Shown here: positions 15,593 through 24,555 of the stretch, piece after piece
Layout: each line of letters begins with the position of its first letter
Numbering within the stretch: position 1 is the first letter of the stretch
Source: a virus
Reading direction: 5' to 3' (one strand)
IMG/VR virus record: IMGVR_UViG_3300025910_000020
Coordinates: 1 to 38,527 of that record
DNA: 38,527 bases
The notes under the pieces: generated by a model
Databases searched by the model: none
Told to the model about the DNA's origin: nothing
Seen by the model: only the letters and a program-made list of their open reading frames with translations
Translations under genes and position numbers: made by a program

Positions 15593-17769
15593 ACGGGCTC
15601 ACTCGGCTGTGGCTGCCCTAGTTCGGGCATCTGTGCCGTCTGTGCGGCCATTGCTGCTTCGTGGGCTCGGTCCTGTTCGGCCTGTTCTGCCTCGTGGGCG
15701 TGCTGAAGACCAGTAGCCAAAGCTTCGTTCTCGTCCTCCGTAGCCGCCATTCCTACCTTGGCTTGAGCATTGATCTGAGCCACCGCGATCTTGGCCGCAT
15801 TGTCCATCTTGGCGAGTTGGATCTGCGTTTGAGCGTCGATCTGAGCCTTGGCAATCATGGCTTGTTGCTTGGCCTGATCGGTCTTGATCTGCTCCACCGC
15901 CATTTGAAGCTGCTGAGCCTGCTCCTGACCCTGCTTCTGCATGGCCTGAATCTGGCTCTGTAGCTGCTGCGGAGTCGGAGCCTGTCCCTCATCGTCAGTC
16001 AGCCCGGGGAAGTGCTGATCACGGTACTTCGTCATGATCTCGGCGGCTTCCTTCGACCCCGGAGAATCCAGGAACTTCATGTACACCGGGAGCAAGAGAG
16101 CCTGAGCCTCCGGAGGAAGATGCTGCATCAGTTCCCCCATGGACTCTTGTCCTTGCTGAAGTCTCGTCTGATACGACTTGCCGATACTCACCGAGATGGA
16201 ATACTTCCCCTTGCTCAGATCATAGACCTTGGCTCTCGGATTGCTCTCCGGTGCCGGCTGTGGATGACCTGTTTCATCAGGAATGAACGGAGCATTGAGC
16301 ATGACCTTCTTGCTCTTTTCGTCCTCCCCTCCAAGGATCTCCGTCACTCTTCCCGGACGGTCATAGATTGCCGGGATGAGATCCAGGACCACCTTGGCCT
16401 CGTAGGGCATGGAGATATTCGCTAGGTTCTGGAGATAGTTACTCGTTCCAGCGTCTGCTTGCTGCTGTTGAGCGATGACTGATCTACCGGACTGACCGCG
16501 CTTGGGAGTCTCTCCAAGGGACGGATCGAACATCGCCGTAGCGGACTGGACAAGTCCCCTCGACTCCTGCATCCCCATCATCGCAAGGCTCATTCCGGTT
16601 GAGTCCAGTTGAGCCCTTTGCGGAGGAGGAGCGGCGGTCTGTGTCCCTTGAATCGTCGTCGCCTTGTACTGGAGGGCAACGAGGTTCCTGACGTTGCTCT
16701 GCTGCCATTCGGCTTCGTGGCCTTCCATGAAGCCTTCCGGACCTACCCACGGAATCTTGGGCTCAAGAGCCATCCGCTCGATGAACGTAGAGATTGAGAA
16801 GTTGTAGGCCCTCTGACCATCTCTTGCCGGCCTAATCATCCCTTCAAAACGGCGCTCTGAATCGAACGGCTGAAGCTCTCTACCAATGACCGGAATCAGG
16901 GGAATGTGCTTGCCGTTCCAATCACCTTCCTCCAAGACCTCAGCCGCATTAAGTTTGCACCACTTGACCGAAACCTTATCCTTCTTCCGAGTCTGCTTGT
17001 CTCCGTACTTGATCTCCTCATACTCGTGGTCTTTGTAAAAGTATTCGGCAACGAGGTAAGCAGTCTCCTCTCCAGTTCCATCAACCCATTCGGGAGTGTC
17101 CTTGAGGTACTCGCTGAATTCCAGATCGCTGGTAGCCTCAGAAAGCTTTGCCTTGGGGTACAGTCTCTTGAATGTTTCACGTGGAACCCAGGACGTAACA
17201 AAGGCCCATTCGGCATCCGAGAAATCAGGTTCTTGAGCCGCAGGGTCCATGTAGACACAGTCTTGATGCAGAATGCGCTTTATGACGATTTCCTGGTCTG
17301 AAGGATCGTCTCCTTCGTCGTCCCATTGAGTGATAACCCTGTACCAACCCCTTCCGCACTGTTTGGCACGATCAAATGCCCACAGTCTCACCTGTTCGGC
17401 GTTAGAGTCTCTCTCAATGCGCCTGTAGAGCCCCTGTTTGATCTCGGCTAGTTCCTCATCCGCCAGTTCACTGACTGGATGGATGTTGACTCCCAAGTCG
17501 GCTGCCGCGGCTTGGTTCTGTACAAGCTGCATCGGCTGCTGAACCAGCGACACGGAAAGAATGGGTCGCGGAGGAGTGCTGAGAGATTCCTGTGTACCTC
17601 CCCTACGGGCTTGAAGCGCAGCATCGTCCCACTGGAACTCGGGAACCTGAAAACGTAGGTCTTCCTTTTCGCGCTTCCTCTGCTCTGCTTCAGCCTGAGT
17701 CACTAGACGGAAGCAGCGAATGGCCTCCTTGAGAAGTCCTTCCTTGCCGTTCTTGCCTTCATAAGCCAT
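15589..17769 (-). CDS. Portal protein, P22 gp1-like
   Basis: 726 residues; P22 gp1 has 725. Hallmarks in order are an N-terminal charged helix, RPILSVSLVQQPMQLVQNQA (~95), WAFDRAKQCGRGWYRVITQW (~155), LHQDCVYMDPAAQEPDFSDA (~190), the long stem and wing region, and a C-terminal Gln-rich coiled coil (QQAMIAKAQIDAQTQIQLAK) that fits the P22 portal barrel. It forms the dodecameric ring at one vertex through which DNA is packaged and ejected. ATG overlaps the upstream stop (TAATG). Confidence 0.92.
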   Translation of the reverse strand: MAYEGKNGKEGLLKEAIRCFRLVTQAEAEQRKREKEDLRFQVPEFQWDDAALQARRGGTQESLSTPPRPILSVSLVQQPMQLVQNQAAAADLGVNIHPVSELADEELAEIKQGLYRRIERDSNAEQVRLWAFDRAKQCGRGWYRVITQWDDEGDDPSDQEIVIKRILHQDCVYMDPAAQEPDFSDAEWAFVTSWVPRETFKRLYPKAKLSEATSDLEFSEYLKDTPEWVDGTGEETAYLVAEYFYKDHEYEEIKYGDKQTRKKDKVSVKWCKLNAAEVLEEGDWNGKHIPLIPVIGRELQPFDSERRFEGMIRPARDGQRAYNFSISTFIERMALEPKIPWVGPEGFMEGHEAEWQQSNVRNLVALQYKATTIQGTQTAAPPPQRAQLDSTGMSLAMMGMQESRGLVQSATAMFDPSLGETPKRGQSGRSVIAQQQQADAGTSNYLQNLANISMPYEAKVVLDLIPAIYDRPGRVTEILGGEDEKSKKVMLNAPFIPDETGHPQPAPESNPRAKVYDLSKGKYSISVSIGKSYQTRLQQGQESMGELMQHLPPEAQALLLPVYMKFLDSPGSKEAAEIMTKYRDQHFPGLTDDEGQAPTPQQLQSQIQAMQKQGQEQAQQLQMAVEQIKTDQAKQQAMIAKAQIDAQTQIQLAKMDNAAKIAVAQINAQAKVGMAATEDENEALATGLQHAHEAEQAEQDRAHEAAMAAQTAQMPELGQPQPSEPV

Positions 17770-18506
17770 TAGAAGGGATAGGTTCTACCAGTACCACCGT
17801 TATAGAGGAATGCGATCTCGCTTTGACTCAAAGCCCGCTTCCAGAAGCCCACTTCGTCAATGAGCCCAGACCAATTGGCTCCTGGAGTCTCTCCGGCTTG
17901 TCCAATCGCAAATCCGCCCGTCTCCACGTTGGTTCCAGTCGTCCAGGCTTGAGTGTCCGCCGTTCCTGCATTGACTGAGATGCTGATGAGATTCGCTACC
18001 GAATCATGCTTGCACATGAAAAAGTACCACGTATTCAACGACAAGGCACCGAATGTGTTCGCGGTCACCGACCCTAGGCTACTACCATCGAACACGCTGA
18101 AGACGAGCTTGTCGAAGGTGATCCCGGTGGTGTTGAGTCTATAGGGCCCATTTACTCCATTTGCATTCTTGCCGAACACCATCCTAGTGACCGTTTCATC
18201 GCTGATCTGAATCCATCCAGTCCACGTGAAGTCTATGTCTCCCGCCTGAAGGCTGGAGTTACTTGCCCTGCTCAGAAACTCCAGGTTCGTAGCAACTGGA
18301 GCAAGACAGTTTCCGATCTTGCCAGTTCCATTCGGAGTCGTGTTGTTGTCCGTGAGCGTGTTACCTGCCGGCGCGGAATCCAATCTAGGTACAGCACCAG
18401 CACCGCTAGAGGCTTCGTCCATCTTCCAGTACGAAACGAGTCCGTTACTCACTCCCGAACCTCTGTTGCTAGCCCCAAGAGCCAATGCAAACCGTGGAAA
18501 GAACAC
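17769..18506 (-). CDS. LamG-like (concanavalin fold) virion protein
   Basis: 245 residues. After a short N-terminal stretch, the segment NGLVSYWKMDEASSGAGAVP starts a LamG/jelly-roll domain, and GLIDEVGFWKRALSQSEIAF ends it, both standard for Laminin_G_3-type domains. Such domains bind sugars or proteins and are found on phage particles. It starts at GTG, overlapping the upstream stop (TAGTG). Its place upstream of the portal suggests a surface-exposed virion component; ligand unknown. Confidence 0.8.
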   Translation of the reverse strand: MFFPRFALALGASNRGSGVSNGLVSYWKMDEASSGAGAVPRLDSAPAGNTLTDNNTTPNGTGKIGNCLAPVATNLEFLSRASNSSLQAGDIDFTWTGWIQISDETVTRMVFGKNANGVNGPYRLNTTGITFDKLVFSVFDGSSLGSVTANTFGALSLNTWYFFMCKHDSVANLISISVNAGTADTQAWTTGTNVETGGFAIGQAGETPGANWSGLIDEVGFWKRALSQSEIAFLYNGGTGRTYPF

Positions 18507-18763
18507 TAATACATACCCACGAGCAACGTAGCGGTTGTGCTGGTCGAGAACACCTGCCTTGCTCTGATGGCCAGAGTCGTACCGGCAGGAACGGCAGAGA
18601 TCAGCGTCGGGAATCCGTCACCGATAGCCCACACATTGATGTTCCCAGCCCCACCGACCCAGATCGCTCTCGTTTCCGCCTGTAGCTCCGTATTGTCAGC
18701 GGGGGTAATCGTGAACAGCCTCGTTGCTGGTTGATCGCCACCGCCTGAACGTTCCTCAGCCAT
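18506..18763 (-). CDS. Small spike-base-like virion protein
   Basis: 85 residues. The pattern TRAIWVGGAGNINVWAIGDG, then AVPAGTTLAIRARQVFSTST and TATLLVGMY, matches my memory of the small RCAP_rcc01079-type spike base family of gene transfer agents and phages. It is a compact beta domain. The neighbouring LamG gene supports a surface or spike assembly. The identification is moderate. Confidence 0.6.
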   Translation of the reverse strand: MAEERSGGGDQPATRLFTITPADNTELQAETRAIWVGGAGNINVWAIGDGFPTLISAVPAGTTLAIRARQVFSTSTTATLLVGMY

Positions 18764-18765
18764 GC

Positions 18766-18897
18766 TTACTCCTTAGAGCAATCCGGACAATCGCCAGATG
18801 TCCCAACCCATCTCTTGTCGCAATGAGGGCAGTAGTATTCCCGCTCTGCTTCCTCGGGTTCGTCCGATTCGCCTTGGTCAGACTTTCTCTTGGTCAT
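18766..18897 (-). CDS. Zinc-ribbon microprotein, rubredoxin-like knuckles
   Basis: 43 residues; an acidic linker (KSDQGESDEPEEAEREYY) is followed by CPHCDKRW and CPDCSKE, two CxxC knuckles. GGGGG precedes the ATG. It is placed between virion genes. Function unknown. Confidence 0.78.
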   Translation of the reverse strand: MTKRKSDQGESDEPEEAEREYYCPHCDKRWVGTSGDCPDCSKE

Positions 18898-18905
18898 ACA
18901 TCCCC

Positions 18906-19244
18906 CTATGCTGCGTTCTGTTGCCCTTCTATCGTAATCGTCAACGTCGTGTTGGCCGAAGCTCCACCCACCAGGAAGTCAGTAGAAGCCATGAACAATC
19001 GTCCGTACCAGTCATAGACCGTATTGGCCCCTACGCTCTGAGCAGACCATACCTCAGTACCCGCAGCATTGGCTCCAGTAGCTCCAAGCCACAGCGAAAA
19101 CGTAGCTGCCGCTCCAGTCTTGTTGACCACATGGATATGGTTGATCTCGGAGACTATAAGAGCAGAGGCTTGGTTGAAGATGTTGCTGGTAAGAGTAGTA
19201 GTCAACGCCAACGGACCCGCGAGTCTCTTGAGCGTTCCGGCCAT
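18906..19244 (-). CDS. Small virion protein
   Basis: 112 residues, beta-rich and hydrophobic, starting MAGTLKRLAGPLALTTTLTS and continuing with SEINHIHVVNKTGAAATFSL. The family of ~110-residue beta proteins with this start is common in phage tails and heads. A GAGGAG lies 7 nt before the ATG. Exact role unknown. Confidence 0.65.
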   Translation of the reverse strand: MAGTLKRLAGPLALTTTLTSNIFNQASALIVSEINHIHVVNKTGAAATFSLWLGATGANAAGTEVWSAQSVGANTVYDWYGRLFMASTDFLVGGASANTTLTITIEGQQNAA

Positions 19245-19246
19245 TC

Positions 19247-20458
19247 CTATCTCCTCAGATCCACGACGTAAGTATCTACCGAATCCGATCCCATCCAGTC
19301 CGAACCGAAGGCGATCTGCTTACCGCTCGGAGAGATCACCGGATGAATCTCACCCCAATATCCCCAAGGACACTGATCGTGCTTAGGACCACAGTCCGTC
19401 CCGGCCTTGGTTCTGGCGTGAGCTAGCCGACAGACTTCTCCGGAGTCCACATTCGCTAGGATAATCTCGTTATCCAAGACCGTTTGGCCTGTATGGGCAC
19501 CCACAGAACCCACCACAACCCACCCAGGAGCCTTTGTGGCGATAGCGGAGAGGTGCGTACCGCTCTTGGGGTCCGGCCAACCCGTTGAAGGCCCCACAAT
19601 GACCCGCAGAGCCTTTGTGACCAGATCCCAGGAGACAAGAGTGCCGGTAGGAGAACCATCGAAGGCAACCGCGTTCCAGCGGTCATGACCTTGAGCATCC
19701 CGCCCCATGCTTGCGTGCTCGCCGGGATTGGCCATCTGGAGGGCTCCAAGGTCTCGGAGGCCCATATCTAGAACATGACCGTCAAGGAATACTCTGGTCT
19801 CAGAAGGTCCGACTATCGGAGCATTGGGAGTGGCTTCGTTTCCTACCACTAGCACCTTGTCCTCGGTGATCGAGTAGAGAAACTTCCGATCCCCGCACTG
19901 AAGACCAATGATCTTCCGGTCGTACCCCATCCATTGAGGATCTGAACCGAGCTTCAGCAAGTCCGACCAAGTTACCGGACAGTTTGTCGGAGGAGTCCGA
20001 AAGTCGTGATAGCCCTTCGTCTCCCATGGCTTGATGGTCTGCTTCATCAGGACGTGGATCGCACCCTCGAGCCCGAAACTGAAGTTGCTTGGGTACCAGA
20101 GCACGTTAGGGTCGCTTGGATCCCATAGGACTTGTTCGATGTCCGTAGGATGAAAGGGATTCAGGAAGGCAAGCGGCCAGTAGGTCGGCTGACCATAGAA
20201 CAGAACATGACCTAACTGGCGGCTCCAAAGAAGCAAGAGCGTCTCGTCAGCATTCCAAGCCGGCATCGTGGAGTACATCGGCTTGAAGATGTCGCTACCA
20301 TCCCAACGGTCTGTAACCCGTGTGATCTTCGTTCCAAATGCCGGATCAACATAGGTCTGACCGTAAGCAGGCTTCGGAAGGGACTGCATGGGATGCGGAG
20401 CCTTATCCGTCACCCTTCCAGCACAGAGCGCAGTCTGAAGAACGAGGGCTAAGATCAT
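19247..20458 (-). CDS. Secreted beta-propeller-like protein
   Basis: 403 residues from ATG 20458, chosen for its ATGA overlap. Residues 1-14 (MILALVLQTALCAG) form a signal peptide. The body has repeated blade-like segments, for example DPAFGTKITRVTDRWDGSDI, STMPAWNADETLLLLW and IHPVISPSGKQIAFGSDWMG, which resemble TolB/PD40-type propeller blades as in oligogalacturonide lyase-like proteins. No catalytic residues could be assigned. A signal peptide on a protein encoded among virion genes is unusual. It may act outside the host membrane or on surface polysaccharide; this is inference. Confidence 0.7.
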   Translation of the reverse strand: MILALVLQTALCAGRVTDKAPHPMQSLPKPAYGQTYVDPAFGTKITRVTDRWDGSDIFKPMYSTMPAWNADETLLLLWSRQLGHVLFYGQPTYWPLAFLNPFHPTDIEQVLWDPSDPNVLWYPSNFSFGLEGAIHVLMKQTIKPWETKGYHDFRTPPTNCPVTWSDLLKLGSDPQWMGYDRKIIGLQCGDRKFLYSITEDKVLVVGNEATPNAPIVGPSETRVFLDGHVLDMGLRDLGALQMANPGEHASMGRDAQGHDRWNAVAFDGSPTGTLVSWDLVTKALRVIVGPSTGWPDPKSGTHLSAIATKAPGWVVVGSVGAHTGQTVLDNEIILANVDSGEVCRLAHARTKAGTDCGPKHDQCPWGYWGEIHPVISPSGKQIAFGSDWMGSDSVDTYVVDLRR

Positions 20459-21957
20459 TCCTCGATCCATTCCTCAACGCCAAGAACGATACCGCTGATC
20501 TGATCACCGACCTGAATGTTGGTTACACCGCTACGAATGCGGAATCCCTCCAAGACCTCGAGCCCAATCGGAAGCTCTATGTACTGCCTCAGTGAGCCAG
20601 TAGCGGGAGCAAAGGCCCTAGGACTCGCTCCAGGGCCAACAGCATACACAGTCGTCTGACTGGCAGTCTGAGCCGTTCCAGCGACCGCGTTCCACAGAAC
20701 ATTGGTTCCGTCGTCCACGATCAAGGACAAGATCCGGTTGGCTACGTTGGCATCCGCTACTATTGCAAAACTCACCGACATGATCCGCCAGTGAGCATTC
20801 GTCGGAACCGTTACCGTGAAGTTGGTTCCGACGGTTGGCTGCGCTACCGCTACGGATCTCGTCCAACCGTGTCCACTGACTGAATTGGTCGGTCCGGGCC
20901 TACCATAAGGCCAGGACAAATGCCCCGAAGTCTCCAAATAGCTCTTGGGAATGAGCGAGATCCCTTCGTGCATGTTGAAGACACCACGATTGATCTCGCA
21001 TTCAAACATGCTCTGACCGGGCTTCGGAGTCCCTTGCCAATAGTTGATATCGACCCCAACTACCCAGCCGTCTCCAAGCTCTAATCCGTCTTGATCCCCT
21101 AGCATAATAGGGTCGATCTTCAGGACTCCCGTACCGTTGGGATTCACTACCAGCGAAGGCTTGACCGTAACCGTGGTGGAGTTGGTGAAACCTATGATCA
21201 CTCCATCATAGGTAACATTGGGAGCCCTTACAGGGAACTTCGGCCCCTGAGCAGGAGATGTAGGAGTCGTTCCCGCCCACGGCTGACCAGTGCCCCACGT
21301 ACCATCTTGGTTGGCTGTTGAGCCACCGACGCTCAAGGTAATGTTCTTGCCTACGTCTCCAACAGTAAAGGCCGCAGTAGCGCTCGTCAGCGTCCTCGAT
21401 GTAACTACTGTACCAGTACCAGTTCCGCTTACGTTCAAAGCAATGTTGAATGTAGACCCCGATGCGTTCTGGACGTACCACAGTCCGTCAGCATTCGGAG
21501 TGCTGGTAGAGCCAGAGATCAAAACTAGGTCGCCAGTAGTCAGCGTGTGCGGTGTTCCAGTGGTTACCTGGGTAGGGTTGGCCACAGAAAAGGCCGTGAT
21601 ACTCTTGCTGTTGAACGTACAGTTGGCGTCCGTAACCTGTCGCTGTTTGTTCGCTGCAACACCGAACGGAAGCGCAATGATCCCACCCGACGCAACTCCA
21701 TTCAGCGCTCGGTCGTTGTCCATCGTCCCGATCTTGGTACACGTGATTATCACGGTAGGATCAGAGAGACGCACAAACTTCACAACGAGTTTGAACTGGA
21801 AGTTCTCCGGACCAGCAACAGACCGTAACGGATCAGTCGTTACAACCTGCTCAGCCTGAGGCCAGGAGTTGAATGCCTTGATTCTCAGGGTATCCAAACC
21901 TGAGACACGGTAGGAAAGAGGCGCTCCGAAGCTACCTACTTCGTCAATCTTGCTCAT
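20455..21957 (-). CDS. Large beta-rich virion protein (fibre or spike-like)
   Basis: 500 residues, rich in Thr, Val, Asn and Gly. The middle has FSVANPTQVTTGTPHTLTTG and DLVLISGSTSTPNADGLWYV, an Ig-like or ubiquitin-fold type repeat seen in phage structural proteins; the C-terminal domain is a beta jelly-roll type with YIELPIGLEVLEGFRIRSGV. No catalytic motif is visible. It is the first large gene after the terminase and probably encodes a surface fibre or a decoration protein. Confidence 0.65.
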   Translation of the reverse strand: MSKIDEVGSFGAPLSYRVSGLDTLRIKAFNSWPQAEQVVTTDPLRSVAGPENFQFKLVVKFVRLSDPTVIITCTKIGTMDNDRALNGVASGGIIALPFGVAANKQRQVTDANCTFNSKSITAFSVANPTQVTTGTPHTLTTGDLVLISGSTSTPNADGLWYVQNASGSTFNIALNVSGTGTGTVVTSRTLTSATAAFTVGDVGKNITLSVGGSTANQDGTWGTGQPWAGTTPTSPAQGPKFPVRAPNVTYDGVIIGFTNSTTVTVKPSLVVNPNGTGVLKIDPIMLGDQDGLELGDGWVVGVDINYWQGTPKPGQSMFECEINRGVFNMHEGISLIPKSYLETSGHLSWPYGRPGPTNSVSGHGWTRSVAVAQPTVGTNFTVTVPTNAHWRIMSVSFAIVADANVANRILSLIVDDGTNVLWNAVAGTAQTASQTTVYAVGPGASPRAFAPATGSLRQYIELPIGLEVLEGFRIRSGVTNIQVGDQISGIVLGVEEWIEE

Positions 21958-22189
21958 GATTCACATTCCAAGTGTACCAGCCATGTAAAGCCGGAAGCCC
22001 ACCTCTCCGGCAACGATTGCGCCTGTGGAGCATTGAGTTGACTAGACTCAAAGGTTGACCCTCCACACTGGCTCGGGCCCCATCTGCGTTGCAATCCACC
22101 CGGACGCTAGGCCGGTCAGAGAAGCCCCGACGCTGAGAGCGCCGGCCGCTAGGATGCTTAGCGGGGACAAGACCTAACTCCATTGCCAT
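21944..22189 (-). CDS. Doubtful small gene between terminase and virion gene
   Basis: The spacer of ~215 bp after the terminase stop is open in two ways. One is this 81-residue frame from ATG 22189, basic and Arg-rich in its first half, ending in an overlap with the next gene. The other is a TTG-started frame of ~40 residues directly after the terminase stop, preceded by GGAG, which reads SILAAGALSVGASLTGLASG, a membrane-like segment. I cannot choose between them, and at most one is likely real. Confidence 0.3.
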   Translation of the reverse strand: MAMELGLVPAKHPSGRRSQRRGFSDRPSVRVDCNADGARASVEGQPLSLVNSMLHRRNRCRRGGLPALHGWYTWNVNHEQD

Positions 22190-23670
22190 TCGGCAGGCAT
22201 AGGCATAGACTGTTTCTTCACCACACTCGGTCCCACTGGAGCAGCAAACGTTAGCGCCAGCGCATCTCCATCGTCCGGGCTTGCTGCTCCTCGCTTCATC
22301 ATGTCCTCTTTGCTCTCGATCACTAACTTGTCCTGCTTGTTGATATGGTAACCCGGAGCAGTCAAATCAGTCTCTAGTTTCTGGTCCTTGGGATCAATGG
22401 CTCCGTGACTCAACCACTCCTTCATCTTGGCCCACATGTACGCTCTGAGGTTGGCCTGATGAACGTCTAGGCTTTCAGATCCAAACCTAACTTCCTGCAC
22501 GTTCTTGTAGCCCATGACATGGAGTCTCTCGACATACGGAGCACCGAAGGCTGAGTCTATGAACATCACCGCTACTTTGTGCCCGTCGTGCTCCTCGTTC
22601 AAGACCTCAACCAATTTCCCCAGGAACGGTCCGCGGTCCCCTCTTACCTTTTCCCCCGGTACCCTGATAGGAGATATCGACCGCGCGTCATGGCCTCTGC
22701 GAAACCGGACCACGTTCCAGGCAGAGCCTCCGTCGCTAACGTCAACGCCGGCAATGAGGGACTCATCTCCAAAGACGGTAGGCAAGGCTCGCTTCTGTGC
22801 CTGCCAGACCCTTTCTTGATCAATGAACTGAAGTTCTGAGGCTCTTGGAGGGAGACCCCTAACACGGACGCGAACGAAGTCGCTGTCTTCGCCATAGGTA
22901 TCTATCCACTCCTGAATCAGTGCTTTGTTCGTGAACCTACTAGATCTTGAGTCAATGGATCTCGGATGCCATAGATCACGTCCGGAGCCGAAACAGGCTT
23001 GGTGGAAGTGTCCAGAGTTACGGGTGGGGTTGCCAAAGAGAAAGATCATTGGCTCACCGTCTGTGAGTCCTCCCTCGGCTACCTCGTGGATCTTATCGGG
23101 GATGGCTGAGTCCTCGTCGAAGAAGTAGACACTAGAGCCTTGCTCAGAATGCTGGCCGGCGAAGGCTTCACTGTTCTCTTCCTTAGAGCTTGCTGGATGG
23201 CAGAACCAGTCCTCTTTGCGGCCCTTGGCGTAGAGCTTACCTGTATTGCACTCGAACCAATGGCTGAAGATACACAGTTTGGTCCACTTCTGGATGCTGG
23301 CCCACGTCTTCGTTTCCAACTGGTCAAAGGTGTTGGCCGTGACCGTTCCGTGGGTCTCGGGCCTCGTAACCATGAGCCAGTCAACCAGCCACGCCACCAG
23401 GGTAGATTTCCCGATTCCGTGACCACTCGCTATAGCACGGCGAATGGGCATGAATGGAGCCTTCTTACCTACGTGAGCCTTGACCTCGTTACCTAGGTCG
23501 GTCAGGAACTCCCGTTGCCAGTCATCCGGTCCAGGATGGTCCTTTAAAGGCCCTGACTCTGACCAGGGATAGCTGTAGAGCACGAAGCCTAGTGGATCGG
23601 CGTAGAAGGCTCCTGCGGCCTCTACAAGAGCATCCTCGGCGGTTTGGCTAGCCGCGAGCACGCTCGTCAC
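22174..23670 (-). CDS. terL: Terminase large subunit
   Basis: 498 residues. The ATPase domain has Walker A SGHGIGKST (~83-90) and Walker B VYFFDEDS (~180), with the coupling-type motif FLFGNPTRNSGHF (~215). The nuclease domain has the acidic residues of GVDVSDGG (~309), MFIDSAFG (~365) and SPDDGDAL (~470). It pumps DNA into the prohead through the portal and cuts the concatemer. It starts at GTG and overlaps a zinc-finger frame. The partner small subunit gene lies upstream. Type of packaging (headful or other) cannot be told by eye; the P22-like portal makes headful plausible. Confidence 0.92.
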   Translation of the reverse strand: MTSVLAASQTAEDALVEAAGAFYADPLGFVLYSYPWSESGPLKDHPGPDDWQREFLTDLGNEVKAHVGKKAPFMPIRRAIASGHGIGKSTLVAWLVDWLMVTRPETHGTVTANTFDQLETKTWASIQKWTKLCIFSHWFECNTGKLYAKGRKEDWFCHPASSKEENSEAFAGQHSEQGSSVYFFDEDSAIPDKIHEVAEGGLTDGEPMIFLFGNPTRNSGHFHQACFGSGRDLWHPRSIDSRSSRFTNKALIQEWIDTYGEDSDFVRVRVRGLPPRASELQFIDQERVWQAQKRALPTVFGDESLIAGVDVSDGGSAWNVVRFRRGHDARSISPIRVPGEKVRGDRGPFLGKLVEVLNEEHDGHKVAVMFIDSAFGAPYVERLHVMGYKNVQEVRFGSESLDVHQANLRAYMWAKMKEWLSHGAIDPKDQKLETDLTAPGYHINKQDKLVIESKEDMMKRGAASPDDGDALALTFAAPVGPSVVKKQSMPMPAEWQWS

Positions 23671-23803
23671 CGCACAGAGGACATTGGATCTCTAACGCCC
23701 GGCCGGATTCATAAACCACCTTGAACACACGCCCACAACGACAAAACCACGATTCGCCTTTGCCGCGTCGGTGGTTACGCGAGATTGCAACACGTTTGGG
23801 CAC
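23648..23803 (-). CDS. Zinc-ribbon microprotein between the terminase genes
   Basis: 51 residues from GTG 23803. A basic N terminus (RVAISRNHRRGKG) precedes CRCGRVF and CPLCGDERARG, two knuckles. It overlaps the large terminase start by 23 bp. The start is uncertain because the frame is open further upstream. It could help the terminase bind DNA, but that is only suggested by location. Confidence 0.5.
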   Translation of the reverse strand: MPKRVAISRNHRRGKGESWFCRCGRVFKVVYESGRALEIQCPLCGDERARG

Positions 23804-23882
23804 ACTCGGTCCAGCCGGCTGATCTAGATGACGAGCAATCGACTGCAAAGCCCCGCGAAGGACTGAGCGGCCGTATCTAAGC

Positions 23883-24299
23883 CTAGTTAGGTTTGGCACG
23901 AGCCCTTGCCGCCCTGATACGCTCATCTAGGCCCGTCACCGTAAGGTCAACCTCTACTGGCTGTTCCTTGGGCTTGTCCAAAGCTCTGTTCATCAGGTCT
24001 GTGTAAGCCTGGACGCTGGGACGTTCCTCCCAAACCTCTACGATCACGTTATCGTCGCCTAGGATGGCTTCAGCCTCAGATTCCTTGACCTTGGCGAACT
24101 TGCCGCCCTTCTTGTCCCGGTAGACCAAGTAACTGATGCCCTTGGCGTTCTTGATCTGAGCTTCAGTCATAGGCCCCATTTCGGCCATGACGTGTTGACG
24201 CAGGATTTCCCGGGCTTCTTCCTTAGCAAGAGTCTTCTTGGCTTTGGTTCCCTTGGTTCTTCCCTTGGGATTGCCACTCTTACCCTTTACGAAGGGCAT
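23883..24299 (-). CDS. Probable terminase small subunit
   Basis: 138 residues. The start FVKGKSGNPKGRTKGTKAKK is the basic KGxSGNPxGR-type N terminus (DUF5681-like) found in many phage small terminase or terminase-linked proteins. A helical middle follows, and the C terminus is helical and basic (ERIRAARARAKPN). It lies directly upstream of the large subunit with only the zinc-ribbon frame between, as expected for DNA recognition in packaging. Confidence 0.7.
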   Translation of the reverse strand: MPFVKGKSGNPKGRTKGTKAKKTLAKEEAREILRQHVMAEMGPMTEAQIKNAKGISYLVYRDKKGGKFAKVKESEAEAILGDDNVIVEVWEERPSVQAYTDLMNRALDKPKEQPVEVDLTVTGLDERIRAARARAKPN

Positions 24300-24340
24300 T
24301 GTTGTAACTCTGCAACATTCGCAATATCAGAATTGCAACG

Positions 24341-24553
24341 TCACTTGGCACTTTTTGTCGCTTGGTCTAAGTCGGGATTCTTTCGCGGCAGTTCCAAGGC
24401 AGCAACTCGCATGGAGAGATCCTGTAGCTTCATCTCCAGCCTAAGCAGCCTAAGATCATAGACTACAAGGAGATTGGCTATCTCCGGATATTGGACTGAC
24501 CATCCTTTGAACCCAGGCAGTTCATTGGGCCGTCTCGATTCGAAAGTCTCCAC
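24341..24553 (-). CDS. Small coiled-coil protein
   Basis: 70 residues from a GTG. Residues ~28-55 (YDLRLLRLEMKLQDLSMRVA) form a leucine-rich coiled coil. The C-terminal tail is basic. No family is recognised. It sits between the lysis-type genes and the small terminase. Confidence 0.65.
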   Translation of the reverse strand: METFESRRPNELPGFKGWSVQYPEIANLLVVYDLRLLRLEMKLQDLSMRVAALELPRKNPDLDQATKSAK

Positions 24554-24555
24554 CC

